DNA from: JOPF136 sp963773835
Lineage (GTDB): Bacteria > Acidobacteriota > Terriglobia > Acidiferrales > UBA7541
Direction of reading: 5' to 3'
Assembly: GCA_963773835.1 (NCBI GenBank)
Contig: CAVZCQ010000004.1
Location: forward strand, 1,302,001-1,366,000
Length of the DNA: 64,000 bases
The position numbers and the translations under genes were made by a program. Under the pieces are notes generated by a model, which was not told where the DNA came from, did no database searches, and saw only the letters and a list, made by a program, of their open reading frames with translations. Of the stretch, positions 1 through 8,705 are shown one piece after another (within the stretch, counting starts at the first letter, position 1; every line of letters starts with the position of its first letter).

Positions 1-2413
1 TCAGCAGCGGAACGCCCAGCCAGTCCAGCGATGGCGCTCCCATCGCCTCCACCTCGTCCCGTTGCACCATGGCCTCGTACACTTCCGGCGTGGCCAGCAG
101 CGCGTGCCCCGTGCGCAGCACGTATTCCGTCAGGCCCCGCCCGCGCTTCCGCGCCGCCGGCGCCGCATCGTGCTCGTCCGCCCAGTAGGGGAACGACACC
201 ACATCGTCCACCGGATCGAAAAACGCGATGTAGAAATTCTTCGCGTACATCAGTTCGCCCACGATCCCGTGGATCCGCGGCAGCAACTGCTCGAAGTCAT
301 CCGTCGAATTCGCCGCCTCCGCCACCCGGTACGACGCCCCCTGCACCAGTTCCCGCCGCCGCCGCTCCGATACGTCGTTCAACAGGCTCATCTCCAGCCG
401 TCCCGAGTTGGTTTCCACCAGGCTCAGGCTCATCTCCACCGGCAGATCCGCGCCGTCTTTCCGCCGCCCGGCCAGCTCCAGCGGCGACGCCGCGGTTCCC
501 TCTCCGCGTTCCGCTGCGTCCCCGCGGCGCTTCTGGTACGCCCCGCGGCTTCCCTCTCCGACGAGCTCTTCCATCTTCATGGCCAGCATTTCTTCCCGCG
601 TGTACCCGAACATCTCCTCCGTGCGGCGGTTTACCAGCACGATTTGCCCCCCGGAATCCGCCACGACGACGGCTTGCGACGCCGACTCCAGCAGTGTCCG
701 GAACTGCTCCTCGCTCTGCTCCCGGGCCTGCTGTGCCCGCCTCCGTCCGATAAAAATCCCGATCTGCCCCGCGATCGAATCCATCACTCTCAGCCAGAGC
801 GGATCCGGATCCCTGGCCTCGAGACCGGAGAGTTCGATCACCGCCACCACCTCGCCCCCGTACATCACAGGGATGGCGCACGCCGCGCGCAGCCCGCTCT
901 CTCTACCCGCGGTCGCCCGCTTCCGCCGCGGGTCTTCCCATGCGTCCGGCGCCCACCAGGCTCTTCCCTCCCCCCACACCCGGCCCGACAATCCGATCCC
1001 GCGCGCGAACGAGAGCGCCCGGCTCAGCTCCAGAAACGTTTTCGCGCCCGCCCCCGGCAGTTGCCAGCCTTCGCCGAAGCGCAGCATCCCTGCCGGCCGG
1101 TCCACCACCCAGAAAACTCCTACCGCCCAGTCGCCGCACACGCACGCCGCTTCCAGCACGCGCGGCATCGCCGCCGCCAGCGATTCCGATTCGTTGAGCG
1201 CCGAAGCCACCGTGTGCTCCATGGTCACGATGCGCTCGATGCGCTTCTGGTCCGTGATGTCTTCCACCGTCCCCACGAATCCCGTGATCTTCCCGTTCGC
1301 GCCTCGCAGCGTCGCCGCGCGCACGAACACCCAGCGCATTTCTCCTTTCCGCGTCACCACGCGCAGCCCCTGCTCGAAGTCCCGCTTCGCACGCGCCGCG
1401 CGCCGCCATTCCACCAGCACCGCCGCCAGATCCTTCGCGTGCACGGCTCCGCGCCATCCGTTTTCGCTCAGCTCCGCCGCCGTCCTCCCGGTCAGCCGTT
1501 CCAGCCGCTCGTTCGCGTACGTGCACCGCCCCTCCGCTCCCGCCTGGAAGATCCCCACCGGCGATGCCGCGGTCAGCGAGCGGAACATCCGCTCGTTCCC
1601 CTCCAGCGAGTCCTGGGCCTGCTGCCGCAACTGATTGTCTTTCTCCAGCCGGCGGTTCAGCCGCGTCAGCTCGTCGGTTCGTTCTTTCACTCGCCCCTCG
1701 AACTGCCGTTGCTGCTCGCGCACTTTCTCCGCCATCTGGTTGAACGCTTCGGTCAGAACGCCCACCTCGTCCCTCGAGCTGACCGGAATCGGCACCCACG
1801 CCATCGCTCCCGCGCTCGCAAACTGGCGTGCCCCCGCCGTCAGCGCGTGGACCGGTCGCAGGTGCCGCCGCACGATCAGTGAGGCCGCGCCCACACCGAT
1901 CATCACCACCAGAAGCACGGTCGCCAGCATCACCATCTCCGCCCGCCGCAGCGACGACTGGAGCCGGATCGGCCGGAACCCCACATGCACCGTTCCCTCG
2001 CTACCCCCTTCGATTGGCTCGCTCACCACGTAGAACCGGCCGGTCTCTCCCGGCAACGAAGCCTGTTCCACTCCCCCGAATGGCGAGGGCTCCGAAAAGC
2101 GCACGCTGTATGGAAAATTTCCGGGAAATGTATGCGCCACCACGGCGCCCGAGGCATCCGTCACGTAGGCCCAGTCCGCTTCCGCCGCCGCAATCCCGTT
2201 CTCCAAGCTCGTTTGAACCGCCGCGGCGTCGTGTGCCGCGATCTTCGGACCGAGCGCCGCCGCCATCGCCCGCGCCGAAATGCGCCCCTGGTCCAGAAAA
2301 TCCCCCGTCATCAGCCGCGAGATCTGCCGCTGCAGCAACACGGATAGCAGCGTCCCCGCCAGCAGCCCGGCTATCACCTGCGATACCACCAGTTTGCGCG
2401 TCAGTGTTGCCAT
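1..2413 (-). CDS. Membrane sensor protein, HAMP-PAS-GAF-PAS-GAF (probable histidine kinase), 3' end outside window
   Basis: This long reading frame is open from an ATG at 2413 to the window edge, so at least 804 residues are encoded and the C-terminus is missing. It has a first membrane helix at about residues 9-27, an extracytoplasmic region to about 158, a second helix at 159-181, and a HAMP linker at about 182-235 ending in a coiled coil. Two PAS-like blocks follow (near 275-395 and 560-680), each succeeded by a GAF-like block. Organisation and length fit a signal-transducing histidine kinase, but the kinase core would lie beyond base 1 and is not seen. A diguanylate cyclase or phosphatase output cannot be excluded. 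Codon-level coherence and recognisable PAS motifs make this the coding strand; the long opposite-strand frames are shadows. Confidence 0.85.
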   Translation of the reverse strand, partial: MATLTRKLVVSQVIAGLLAGTLLSVLLQRQISRLMTGDFLDQGRISARAMAAALGPKIAAHDAAAVQTSLENGIAAAEADWAYVTDASGAVVAHTFPGNFPYSVRFSEPSPFGGVEQASLPGETGRFYVVSEPIEGGSEGTVHVGFRPIRLQSSLRRAEMVMLATVLLVVMIGVGAASLIVRRHLRPVHALTAGARQFASAGAMAWVPIPVSSRDEVGVLTEAFNQMAEKVREQQRQFEGRVKERTDELTRLNRRLEKDNQLRQQAQDSLEGNERMFRSLTAASPVGIFQAGAEGRCTYANERLERLTGRTAAELSENGWRGAVHAKDLAAVLVEWRRAARAKRDFEQGLRVVTRKGEMRWVFVRAATLRGANGKITGFVGTVEDITDQKRIERIVTMEHTVASALNESESLAAAMPRVLEAACVCGDWAVGVFWVVDRPAGMLRFGEGWQLPGAGAKTFLELSRALSFARGIGLSGRVWGEGRAWWAPDAWEDPRRKRATAGRESGLRAACAIPVMYGGEVVAVIELSGLEARDPDPLWLRVMDSIAGQIGIFIGRRRAQQAREQSEEQFRTLLESASQAVVVADSGGQIVLVNRRTEEMFGYTREEMLAMKMEELVGEGSRGAYQKRRGDAAERGEGTAASPLELAGRRKDGADLPVEMSLSLVETNSGRLEMSLLNDVSERRRRELVQGASYRVAEAANSTDDFEQLLPRIHGIVGELMYAKNFYIAFFDPVDDVVSFPYWADEHDAAPAARKRGRGLTEYVLRTGHALLATPEVYEAMVQRDEVEAMGAPSLDWLGVPLL

Positions 2414-2579
2414 CGATCGTCCGTCATCGGGCCCCGTCCCGTCTTCCGCCCGTTCCGCTCCGATTCACTTCCCAGGCCATGCGCCGGATTCACACCCCAA
2501 ACGGCACAGCCTGCTCCTCTAGGAAATCGGCATTCCCGTCGCTGTACTTCAGCCTGTGTCCCTCTCCGGTGCATCCCCG

Positions 2580-2608
2580 TTGACCTCGCACCCGGGCCGC
2601 ATTAGAGT
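2580..2608 (+). promoter_or_regulatory. Predicted sigma70-type promoter of the methyltransferase
   Basis: TTGACC at 2580-2585 is followed after exactly 17 nt by TAGAGT at 2603-2608. The predicted transcript starts near 2615 and leaves a leader of about 37 nt that carries an AGGTGG ribosome site before the ATG at 2652. Prediction from sequence only. Confidence 0.5.
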
Positions 2609-2651
2609 CTGCCCGGCAATTCACCGCCGAATTTCTCTGGGAAAGGTGGAC

Positions 2652-3675
2652 ATGGACGCGGAACCTGCAGCCGGATTTCCTTCTCCGGCTCTCTTTCTCG
2701 AAACTGCGGTTGCCTATCGCCGCTCCGCCGCTCTGCGCGCAGCCATCGAGCTGGATTCTTTTCTCCGCCCTCGCCGATGCCCCGCTCGACGCCGAATCGC
2801 TGGCCGCGCGCCTCAGTGCCGCCCCGCGCGGAGTCCGCATCCTCTGCGACGCCCTGGTCACACTCGGAATGCTGCGCAGAGACGACGCGCAGTACTCGCC
2901 CACTCCCGAAGCCGCCATCTTCCTGAGCCGCGCCTCCCCGGCCTGCATGGCCGACGCTTTCCTTTTTCTCAGCGCTCCTCGCATTGAAGACGCTTTCCGC
3001 CAGCTCACCGCGGCGGTCCGCCGTGGGGGTACCCCTGCCGGGCCCTCAAACGTCCTCGCCCCCGAACAGGATTTCTGGCTCGATTTCGCGCGCGCCATGG
3101 CCCCCATGATGGCGTTTCCCGCCGAGTCCATCGCCCAAATCCTCGGCGCGGACCGCGAAGAGCCCTGGAAAGTTTTGGACGTCGCCGCGGGCCACGGCAT
3201 GTTCGGCATCGCCCTGGCACGCCACAATCCCAACGCCGTCATCACCGCGTTGGACTGGCCCGGCGTACTCGGCATCGCCCGTGCCAATGCCGAGGCCGCC
3301 GGCGTCGCGGACCGCTTCCACACGCTTCCCGGCAGTGCCTTCGATGTCGATTTCGGGGCCGGCTATCACGTCGTGCTGCTCACCAACTTCCTCCACCATT
3401 TCGATCCCGCTACCTGCGAAGCCCTCCTCCGCCGCGTCCACGCCGCGCTCGCCCCCGGCGGGTGCGCCGCCGTCCTCGAATTTGTGCCCGGCGACGACCG
3501 CCTTTCCCCTCCCTTCGCCGCCATGTTCGCGCTCAACATGCTCGTGCACACGGCCGCGGGCGACACCTACACCTTTCCCGATCTCGAGCGCATGTTGCGC
3601 AACGCCGGATTCGGCCCCGGCGAACTCCACTCTCTGCCCCCCGGGCCGCAAAGCCTGGTGATTGCGCGCAAATAG
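2652..3675 (+). CDS. SAM-dependent O-methyltransferase with an apparent +1 frameshift near codon 35
   Basis: The protein is a class I methyltransferase of the dimerisation-domain plus Rossmann type, as in hydroxyneurosporene or small-molecule O-methyltransferases. The AdoMet-binding core reads VLDVAAGHGMFGIALA, followed by an acidic strand end (ALDW) and the LTNFLHHFD block. The ATG at 2652 has a good AGGTGG ribosome site and opens a frame giving PALFLETAVAYRRSAALRAA, the usual dimerisation helix. That frame then leaves the family pattern at ELDSFLRPRR, while the +1 frame continues FSALADAPLDAES in register with it. Removing one T at about 2756-2757 restores ELDLFSALADAP. The frame from an ATG at 2710 to 3675 (321 aa) is intact. 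The break may be a real mutation or a sequencing error; if real, the gene is probably defective or starts internally without a clear ribosome site. Confidence 0.75.
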
Positions 3676-3722
3676 CGCCCGGCGCCGCCCTTGCCCCGCG
3701 GGCAACCCTGCACGCGCGGGGC

Positions 3723-3751
3723 TTGGCATTTGTATCGTAGTACGATAGAAT
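3723..3751 (+). promoter_or_regulatory. Promoter with embedded palindromic operator ahead of the MarR gene
   Basis: TTGGCA (3723-3728) and TAGAAT (3746-3751) are 17 nt apart. The spacer holds a perfect palindrome, TATCGTA-G-TACGATA, at 3733-3747. A 7-bp-arm palindrome between -35 and -10 is classic repressor architecture and the adjacent gene is a MarR regulator, so autorepression is the simplest inference. Confidence 0.6.
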
Positions 3752-3771
3752 TGCAGATGGCAGGGGAACCG

Positions 3772-4224
3772 ATGAAGCCTCGAAGCGCACTCAGTTCGCT
3801 GGCGGAATTTCGCTATCAGATCCGCCGCTTCCTCGATTTCAGCCGCCGCGCCGCCGCCAGGGCCGGACTCGCCCCCCAGCAGCACCAGATGCTGCTGGTC
3901 ATCGCTGCAGGCCGCGCCGGCCCCGATCCCACCATCCGCCGTCTCTCCCAGCGCCTCTTCGTCAACCACAACACCGCCGTCGAGCTGGTCAATCGCCTGG
4001 AACGCCAAGGCCTCGCCCGCCGCGTACCCCATCCCACGGACCGCCGCCGCGTCACCGTGCGCATTACCACGCGCGGTCGCCGCGTCCTTTCCCGCCTCAC
4101 CCGCCATCACCTCGCCGAATTGCGCACCGAAGGACCCGCGCTCATCCGTGCCCTCCGCGCTGTGACTCGCGGCGCCCGGCGCCTGGCCGCCTCGCGTTCG
4201 CCGCGCCGCCGCCCGCGTCGCTGA
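3772..4224 (+). CDS. MarR-family transcriptional regulator
   Basis: The 150-residue protein is a winged-helix regulator. The recognition region reads TIRRLSQRLFVNHNTAVELVNRLERQ, and the wing has the family's typical HPTDRRRVTVRITTRGR pattern. The ATG at 3772 is chosen because AGGGGAA precedes it at good spacing. An ATG at 3757, almost exactly at the predicted transcript start, could give a leaderless product five residues longer. Its stop codon overlaps the start of the ClC channel gene by one base (TGATG), so the two are probably co-translated and the regulator may control the channel as well as itself. The C-terminus is strongly arginine-rich. Confidence 0.88.
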   Translation: MKPRSALSSLAEFRYQIRRFLDFSRRAAARAGLAPQQHQMLLVIAAGRAGPDPTIRRLSQRLFVNHNTAVELVNRLERQGLARRVPHPTDRRRVTVRITTRGRRVLSRLTRHHLAELRTEGPALIRALRAVTRGARRLAASRSPRRRPRR

Positions 4225-6077
4225 TGCCGCCCCGCTCCAGAATTTCCGAACGCGTTCACGCCGCAGGACGGAGCGGGCGCCGCCTGCTCGATAAGCTGGG
4301 CAGCGAAGAGGAACACGGCGAGCTCCGCGACTACACCACCACGATTCGCGTGATTCCTATTTCGCTCGCCGCCATTCCCATCGGCCTGCTCTGCGCCGGC
4401 GCCGCGTTCGCTTTGCTGCGCCTCATCGCACTGTTCACCAATCTCTTCTTCTACTCGCGTTGGAGCTTCGCCGCGGCCTCTCCCGCCGGCCACCATCTCG
4501 GCGCGCTGGTTGCCCTCGTCCCCATTGCCGGCGGCCTGATCGTCGGCCTCATGGCCCGCTATGGCTCGGATCAGATCCGCGGCCACGGCATCCCCGAGGC
4601 CATCGAATCCATCCTCATGAACGGCAGCCGCGTCGCCCCCCGCCTTGCGGTCCTGAAGCCACTCTCCGCCGCGATTGCCATCGGCTCCGGCGGGCCTTTC
4701 GGCGCGGAAGGTCCCATCATCATGACCGGAGGCGCCCTCGGCTCGCTCCTCGCGCAGTTCTTCCACCTCAGCAGTACCGAGCGCAAGACGCTCCTCGTCG
4801 CCGGAGCTGCGGGGGGCATGGCCGCCACTTTCGCTGCTCCCGTTTCCGCGGTGATTCTGGGTGTCGAGGTTTTATTGTTCGAGTGGAAGCCGCGCAGCCT
4901 GATCCCCGTGACCCTGGCCAGCGCCACGGCTGCCGCGGCGCGCTGGTACATGCTCGGGCCGGGACCTCTTTTTCCCGCCGTTCCTCATCCCTTTACCTAC
5001 CGCCCCGCGGTCCTTCTCGCCTGCCTGGTTGCGGGATTGCTGGCAGGAACCCTGGCCACGCTCGTCACCAACTCGCTCTATCGCGTCGAAGATGTGTTTG
5101 CTCGCCTGCCCATCCATTGGATGTGGTGGCCTGCATTGGGCGCGGTGGTGGTGGGAGTGGGAGGCATCATTTTTCCCGAAGCCCTCAGCGTCGGCTACGA
5201 CCATATCGCCACGCTCATCGAGGGCCGCGCCACACTCCATCTCATTCTCGGCATCCTCGTAGTGAAATGGATCATCTGGGCGGCGTCGCTCGGCTCCGGC
5301 ACTTCCGGCGGCGTCCTCGCGCCCGTGCTCATGATTGGCGGCGCGCTCGGCGGAGTCGAGGCGCTGTGGTTTCCTGACGCCGGTGTGGGCTTCTGGCCGC
5401 TGGTCAGCATGGGCGCCATGCTCGGCGCCACACTCCGCGCCCCGCTGGCCAGCATCGTCTTCACCTTTGAAGTCACTCGCGACGGCGGCGCGCTTCTTCC
5501 CCTGCTCATCGCCGTCGGCGTGGCCTACTGCATCACCGTGCTCACCCTCCCGCGTTCCATCCTCACCGAAAAAATCAGCCGCCGCGGCTATCACCTGAGC
5601 TGCGAGTACTCCATCGATCCGCTGGAGATTCTCTTCGTCCGCGAGGTGATGCGTTCCGATGTCGTCGCGCTCCGCTCCGACATGACGCTGGAAGCCCTGG
5701 CCCAGGCCGTCAACTCCGATCTACGCCCCAGCCAGCGCCTCCTCCCCGTGGTGGACGGCGACGGCCGCCTCGTCGGCGTACTCACCCGCAGCGACATCCG
5801 CCGCGCGCTCGCCGAGCACGCTCGCGACCGCGGCACCATCTCGCTCACACAGATCGCACGCCCGAATCCCGTCGAAGCCCATCCCGACGAGCCCCTCCGC
5901 ATCGTCGTCAATCGCATGGCCGACACCGGCCTAACCCGGTTCCCCGTGGTCGAACCGAGCGGCCCCGAAGCTTCGGGGCGCCGCTTCCTCGGACTTGTCG
6001 CTCTCTCCGACCTCCTCAAAGCCCGCGCCCACCTCCTCGAAGAAGAATTCCACCGCGAAAAAGTGCTCAGCATCTGA
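4224..6077 (+). CDS. ClC-family chloride channel/antiporter with C-terminal tandem CBS domains
   Basis: This 617-residue polytopic inner-membrane protein moves chloride or a similar anion. The ClC signatures are present: GHGIPE near residue 120, the GAEGP filter motif at 160-164 with the gating glutamate at 162, and SGGVLAP near residue 370. Two CBS domains fill about residues 470-617 and normally bind adenosine nucleotides. The first filter motif has His where characterised antiporters have Ser (G-S-G-I-P), which is noteworthy because that side chain touches the central anion. The start overlaps the MarR stop. Transporter versus channel activity, and the ion moved, cannot be read from sequence. 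Confidence 0.93.
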   Translation: MPPRSRISERVHAAGRSGRRLLDKLGSEEEHGELRDYTTTIRVIPISLAAIPIGLLCAGAAFALLRLIALFTNLFFYSRWSFAAASPAGHHLGALVALVPIAGGLIVGLMARYGSDQIRGHGIPEAIESILMNGSRVAPRLAVLKPLSAAIAIGSGGPFGAEGPIIMTGGALGSLLAQFFHLSSTERKTLLVAGAAGGMAATFAAPVSAVILGVEVLLFEWKPRSLIPVTLASATAAAARWYMLGPGPLFPAVPHPFTYRPAVLLACLVAGLLAGTLATLVTNSLYRVEDVFARLPIHWMWWPALGAVVVGVGGIIFPEALSVGYDHIATLIEGRATLHLILGILVVKWIIWAASLGSGTSGGVLAPVLMIGGALGGVEALWFPDAGVGFWPLVSMGAMLGATLRAPLASIVFTFEVTRDGGALLPLLIAVGVAYCITVLTLPRSILTEKISRRGYHLSCEYSIDPLEILFVREVMRSDVVALRSDMTLEALAQAVNSDLRPSQRLLPVVDGDGRLVGVLTRSDIRRALAEHARDRGTISLTQIARPNPVEAHPDEPLRIVVNRMADTGLTRFPVVEPSGPEASGRRFLGLVALSDLLKARAHLLEEEFHREKVLSI

Positions 6078-6240
6078 CCGGCATGCTGACTTTACCTGCC
6101 GAAGGAAGGCCTGTCCGCCCGCTCTGAGATCAGTGGCGAAGATTGGGAGTCTGCGCCGGCCGGAGACGGTCCTCACTGCTCTGGTGGAAAGCGGCCTCGA
6201 TCCGAACCCTACCGTTCGAAACAACGTGTCCCAAACCCGC

Positions 6241-6278
6241 TTGCGCTGCGAACCGAGAGTTGCTACAGTTGTTATAAC
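6241..6278 (+). promoter_or_regulatory. Predicted promoter and operator of the AbrB/Doc module
   Basis: TTGCGC (6241-6246) is followed after 17 nt by TACAGT (6264-6269). The palindrome GTTATAAC at 6271-6278 covers the expected transcription start near 6276, where an AbrB-type antitoxin would be expected to autorepress. Confidence 0.45.
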
Positions 6279-6292
6279 GTGGAGGGAGACCC

Positions 6293-6520
6293 ATGCTCGA
6301 ACTCAAAGTCCGCAGAATCGGTAATTCCCTTGGCGTCGTTCTGCCCAAGGAGGCCGTCAACCGCCTGCACGCGGGGGATGGCGACCGCCTGTTCCTGATC
6401 GAAGGGCCCAACGGCGCTTACCAGCTCACGCCCTACGATCCCGCCTTCGCGAAGAAAATGGAGAAGGCCAAAGATATCATCGGCCGCTACCGCAACACGC
6501 TGCACGCCCTTTCCAAGTGA
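6293..6520 (+). CDS. AbrB/MazE-type antitoxin
   Basis: This 75-residue protein has an N-terminal SpoVT/AbrB swapped-hairpin DNA-binding domain (VRRIGNSLGVVLPKEAV) and a charged C-terminal helix that would wrap the toxin. A GGAGGG ribosome site precedes the ATG. The next gene is a Doc-type Fic toxin, and its GTG start overlaps this gene's stop (GTGA), so the pair is translationally coupled. The antitoxin should both neutralise Doc and repress the module promoter. Confidence 0.9.
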   Translation: MLELKVRRIGNSLGVVLPKEAVNRLHAGDGDRLFLIEGPNGAYQLTPYDPAFAKKMEKAKDIIGRYRNTLHALSK

Positions 6521-6906
6521 GAAAGCCTGCCTGGATAGACGAGCGCGACGCTCTCGCGATTCATGACCGTCTTCTGGCCCTCCATGGCGGCGCGCCAGGC
6601 GTGCGCGATGTAGGACTGCTCAAATCCGCTCTCGCCCGGCCCCAGCAACTTCTCGCCTACGGCAAAAATCCCGGCATTGTCGAGCTGGCGGCCGCCTACA
6701 CTTCCGGCATTGTCCGCAACCACCCCTTCATCGACGGAAACAAGCGCACCGGCTTTGTCGTCGGCGTCCTGTTTCTCGAACTTAACCGCTATCGTCTGAC
6801 CGCCAGCGAAGAAGATGCCACCCAGGCAGTGTTGGGCCTGGCCGCGGGTAGCCTCGATGAAACTGCATGCGCCGCCTGGTTGCGCGCCAACGCCAAGCGC
6901 CAGTGA
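6517..6906 (+). CDS. doc: Doc-type Fic toxin (death-on-curing family)
   Basis: The 129-residue protein carries the Doc version of the Fic motif, HPFIDGNKRTG, at residues 69-79. Doc enzymes transfer phosphate to the translation factor EF-Tu and so stop protein synthesis, in contrast to AMPylating Fic proteins, which have GNGR. His69, Asp73 and Lys76-Arg77 are intact, so the toxin looks functional. It starts at GTG 6517, inside the antitoxin stop. Phage P1 Doc pairs with Phd; pairing with an AbrB-fold antitoxin as here is a recurrent chromosomal arrangement. Confidence 0.9.
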   Translation: MRKPAWIDERDALAIHDRLLALHGGAPGVRDVGLLKSALARPQQLLAYGKNPGIVELAAAYTSGIVRNHPFIDGNKRTGFVVGVLFLELNRYRLTASEEDATQAVLGLAAGSLDETACAAWLRANAKRQ

Positions 6907-7044
6907 CGGCCCGGCGATGGAAACTTCAATTCTGGCAAGCGCCCAAGTTTAAGCGCTGCTTCGCCTACTGCCACGGGCACCTGCTTTTCGCCCTTTTCGG
7001 TGTTATTCTCCGGGCTAGTACTCAATGGAGTAAAGGACGCACTC

Positions 7045-8625
7045 TTGTCTGCCAAGCTGATCCTGATTTTCCTCTCTCTGATCGCCCCTGCGTCGTATTT
7101 CGCACAGCAGCCTCAGCCCCCGTACGCGGGTCCCACACTTGTGCAGAGACCTTCGCAGCAGCCGCCGTTCGATCGGTTGGAGGCCCTGGCGCTAATTGTC
7201 GGAACCCTTTATGACCCCTCCGCGGCGCACGAAATCGATCAGCGAGGACTGAGTTTTGTGCCGGACGCACTTTTCTTGGCTGCGGTCCAGGATTTAAATC
7301 GGGGGGCGCAGATCGTCGAAGCCTTGAAGCGGGCGAACCAAACGCCGTTGCACCGCGCTTCGGCCCAACGCGAGGCTGCCTACGAACTCCTGCTCATTGC
7401 AGTGCAGGATTTGCGCAAGAGGCTATACGTCTCGGCCCAAGCAGAGTTCCAGAGTGCCTTAAAGCTCGCGCCAGATTCGGCCACACTCCATCTCGCCTAT
7501 GCCGCCGGCTTGTTGATGATCCAAAAATATCCTCAGGCCGAGATCGAATCCCGGCGTTCGCTTCAATTATGGGCCGATGATGCCGATGCTCACACGGTGC
7601 TGGCGGTGAGCTTGTCCGGGCAGAATCGCGACAGCGAAGCGATTCCTGAAGCTCGCGAGGCCCTGCGCCTGTTCCCTCGGCACAAGGCTGCCCTTGTCTC
7701 GCTTGGCGCGTCCCTGACACGAAACCGTCAGTTCGATGATGCAATTCCTGTCCTGCGTGAGGCGGTTTCGAGAACGCCAGAGATGCCGCTGCTTCGCAAA
7801 CATCTGGGTGTCTCGCTGCTCCATTCCGGGGATGTGGATGGCTCGATCGAGCAGCTTACGTTTTTTCTGCGGGCACAGCCCGACGACGCCGAAGGCCACT
7901 ACCAGTTGGGAGTAGCTCTCCGCGCAAAAGGGCGCCAAAGTGAGGCGCGGGCTCAGTTCAGGGAAGCAGCGCGTCTCGAACCGGATAACCCGTTGTACGT
8001 CGCGGTCGGGGAACCGGAGGGACATGTATCCGCCGATTCCACTGATGCGAAGCCTGATCTGGGTTCCGTTTCCAATAACACTTACACGAATCAGTTCTTT
8101 GGTTTCTCCTATGAATTCCCGAGAGGCTGGACGGTCTTGGGTGCCGAAGCAGGCAGAACGATGTTGCAAATCGGGGGAGCCATGCTCGCGAACGGCGACC
8201 CCACCTTCCAGGATGTCCAGCAAGCGGTTTCTCGAAACGACTATCCTCTCCTTTTTGCCCAGGGGGGCCTAACCAAGGAGGGTGCTCTCAGCCTGCGGTC
8301 GGTGCAGATCCACGCCCTGAACGTGCGCTTGGCACCAGGCGTGCAATCGGGTGAGGGTTTCGCGAAAAAGATGGCGCCGCTCCTCGGACAGTTTCAGGGA
8401 GCCATGGAAACCATGGGGCCGCCGGAAGAACTTCAAGTGGGTGGCAAGAAGTTCTGGCGACTGAATCTAACCATCAAGGTTGGCAGCGCCACTACGAGTG
8501 TGTCGGAAATCGCAATCGTCGAAAAGGGCTACCTTCTCTTGTTTGTCTTTACGGCTCAGGATGCCGACGGCCGGGACGACCTCGTGAAGACCATGCAATC
8601 ACTGCACTTTACGGAAGGTCGATAA
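7045..8625 (+). CDS. Exported tetratricopeptide-repeat protein
   Basis: The 526-residue protein has a signal peptide (hydrophobic core LILIFLSLIAP, then A-S-Y-F-A). TPR helices occupy roughly residues 130-310 (for example EAIPEAREALRLFPRHKAAL and DAEGHYQLGVALRAKGR). A C-terminal domain of about 190 residues begins NTYTNQFFGFSYEFP and resembles the sigma-fold tails of periplasmic proteins. TTG at 7045 is chosen because AAAGGA lies 7 nt upstream and it starts right at the signal peptide; a GTG at 7000 would add 15 residues ahead of it. It stands alone between the toxin-antitoxin pair and a gene remnant. TPR proteins of this kind usually scaffold envelope complexes; no specific partner is visible. 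Confidence 0.82.
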   Translation: MSAKLILIFLSLIAPASYFAQQPQPPYAGPTLVQRPSQQPPFDRLEALALIVGTLYDPSAAHEIDQRGLSFVPDALFLAAVQDLNRGAQIVEALKRANQTPLHRASAQREAAYELLLIAVQDLRKRLYVSAQAEFQSALKLAPDSATLHLAYAAGLLMIQKYPQAEIESRRSLQLWADDADAHTVLAVSLSGQNRDSEAIPEAREALRLFPRHKAALVSLGASLTRNRQFDDAIPVLREAVSRTPEMPLLRKHLGVSLLHSGDVDGSIEQLTFFLRAQPDDAEGHYQLGVALRAKGRQSEARAQFREAARLEPDNPLYVAVGEPEGHVSADSTDAKPDLGSVSNNTYTNQFFGFSYEFPRGWTVLGAEAGRTMLQIGGAMLANGDPTFQDVQQAVSRNDYPLLFAQGGLTKEGALSLRSVQIHALNVRLAPGVQSGEGFAKKMAPLLGQFQGAMETMGPPEELQVGGKKFWRLNLTIKVGSATTSVSEIAIVEKGYLLLFVFTAQDADGRDDLVKTMQSLHFTEGR

Positions 8626-8705
8626 GGAAGGATCCGTCCCGGCGCATTGACACCCCGTTTACGCCCTCCTATACGCCCTCCTAACATTCCGCCGCGCTGT
8701 CACGC

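Noticed and set aside
62..1882. 606-codon open frame on the plus strand
   Set aside because: Antisense shadow of the sensor-kinase gene; Arg/His/Pro-rich translation with no domain pattern, a usual artefact at high GC.
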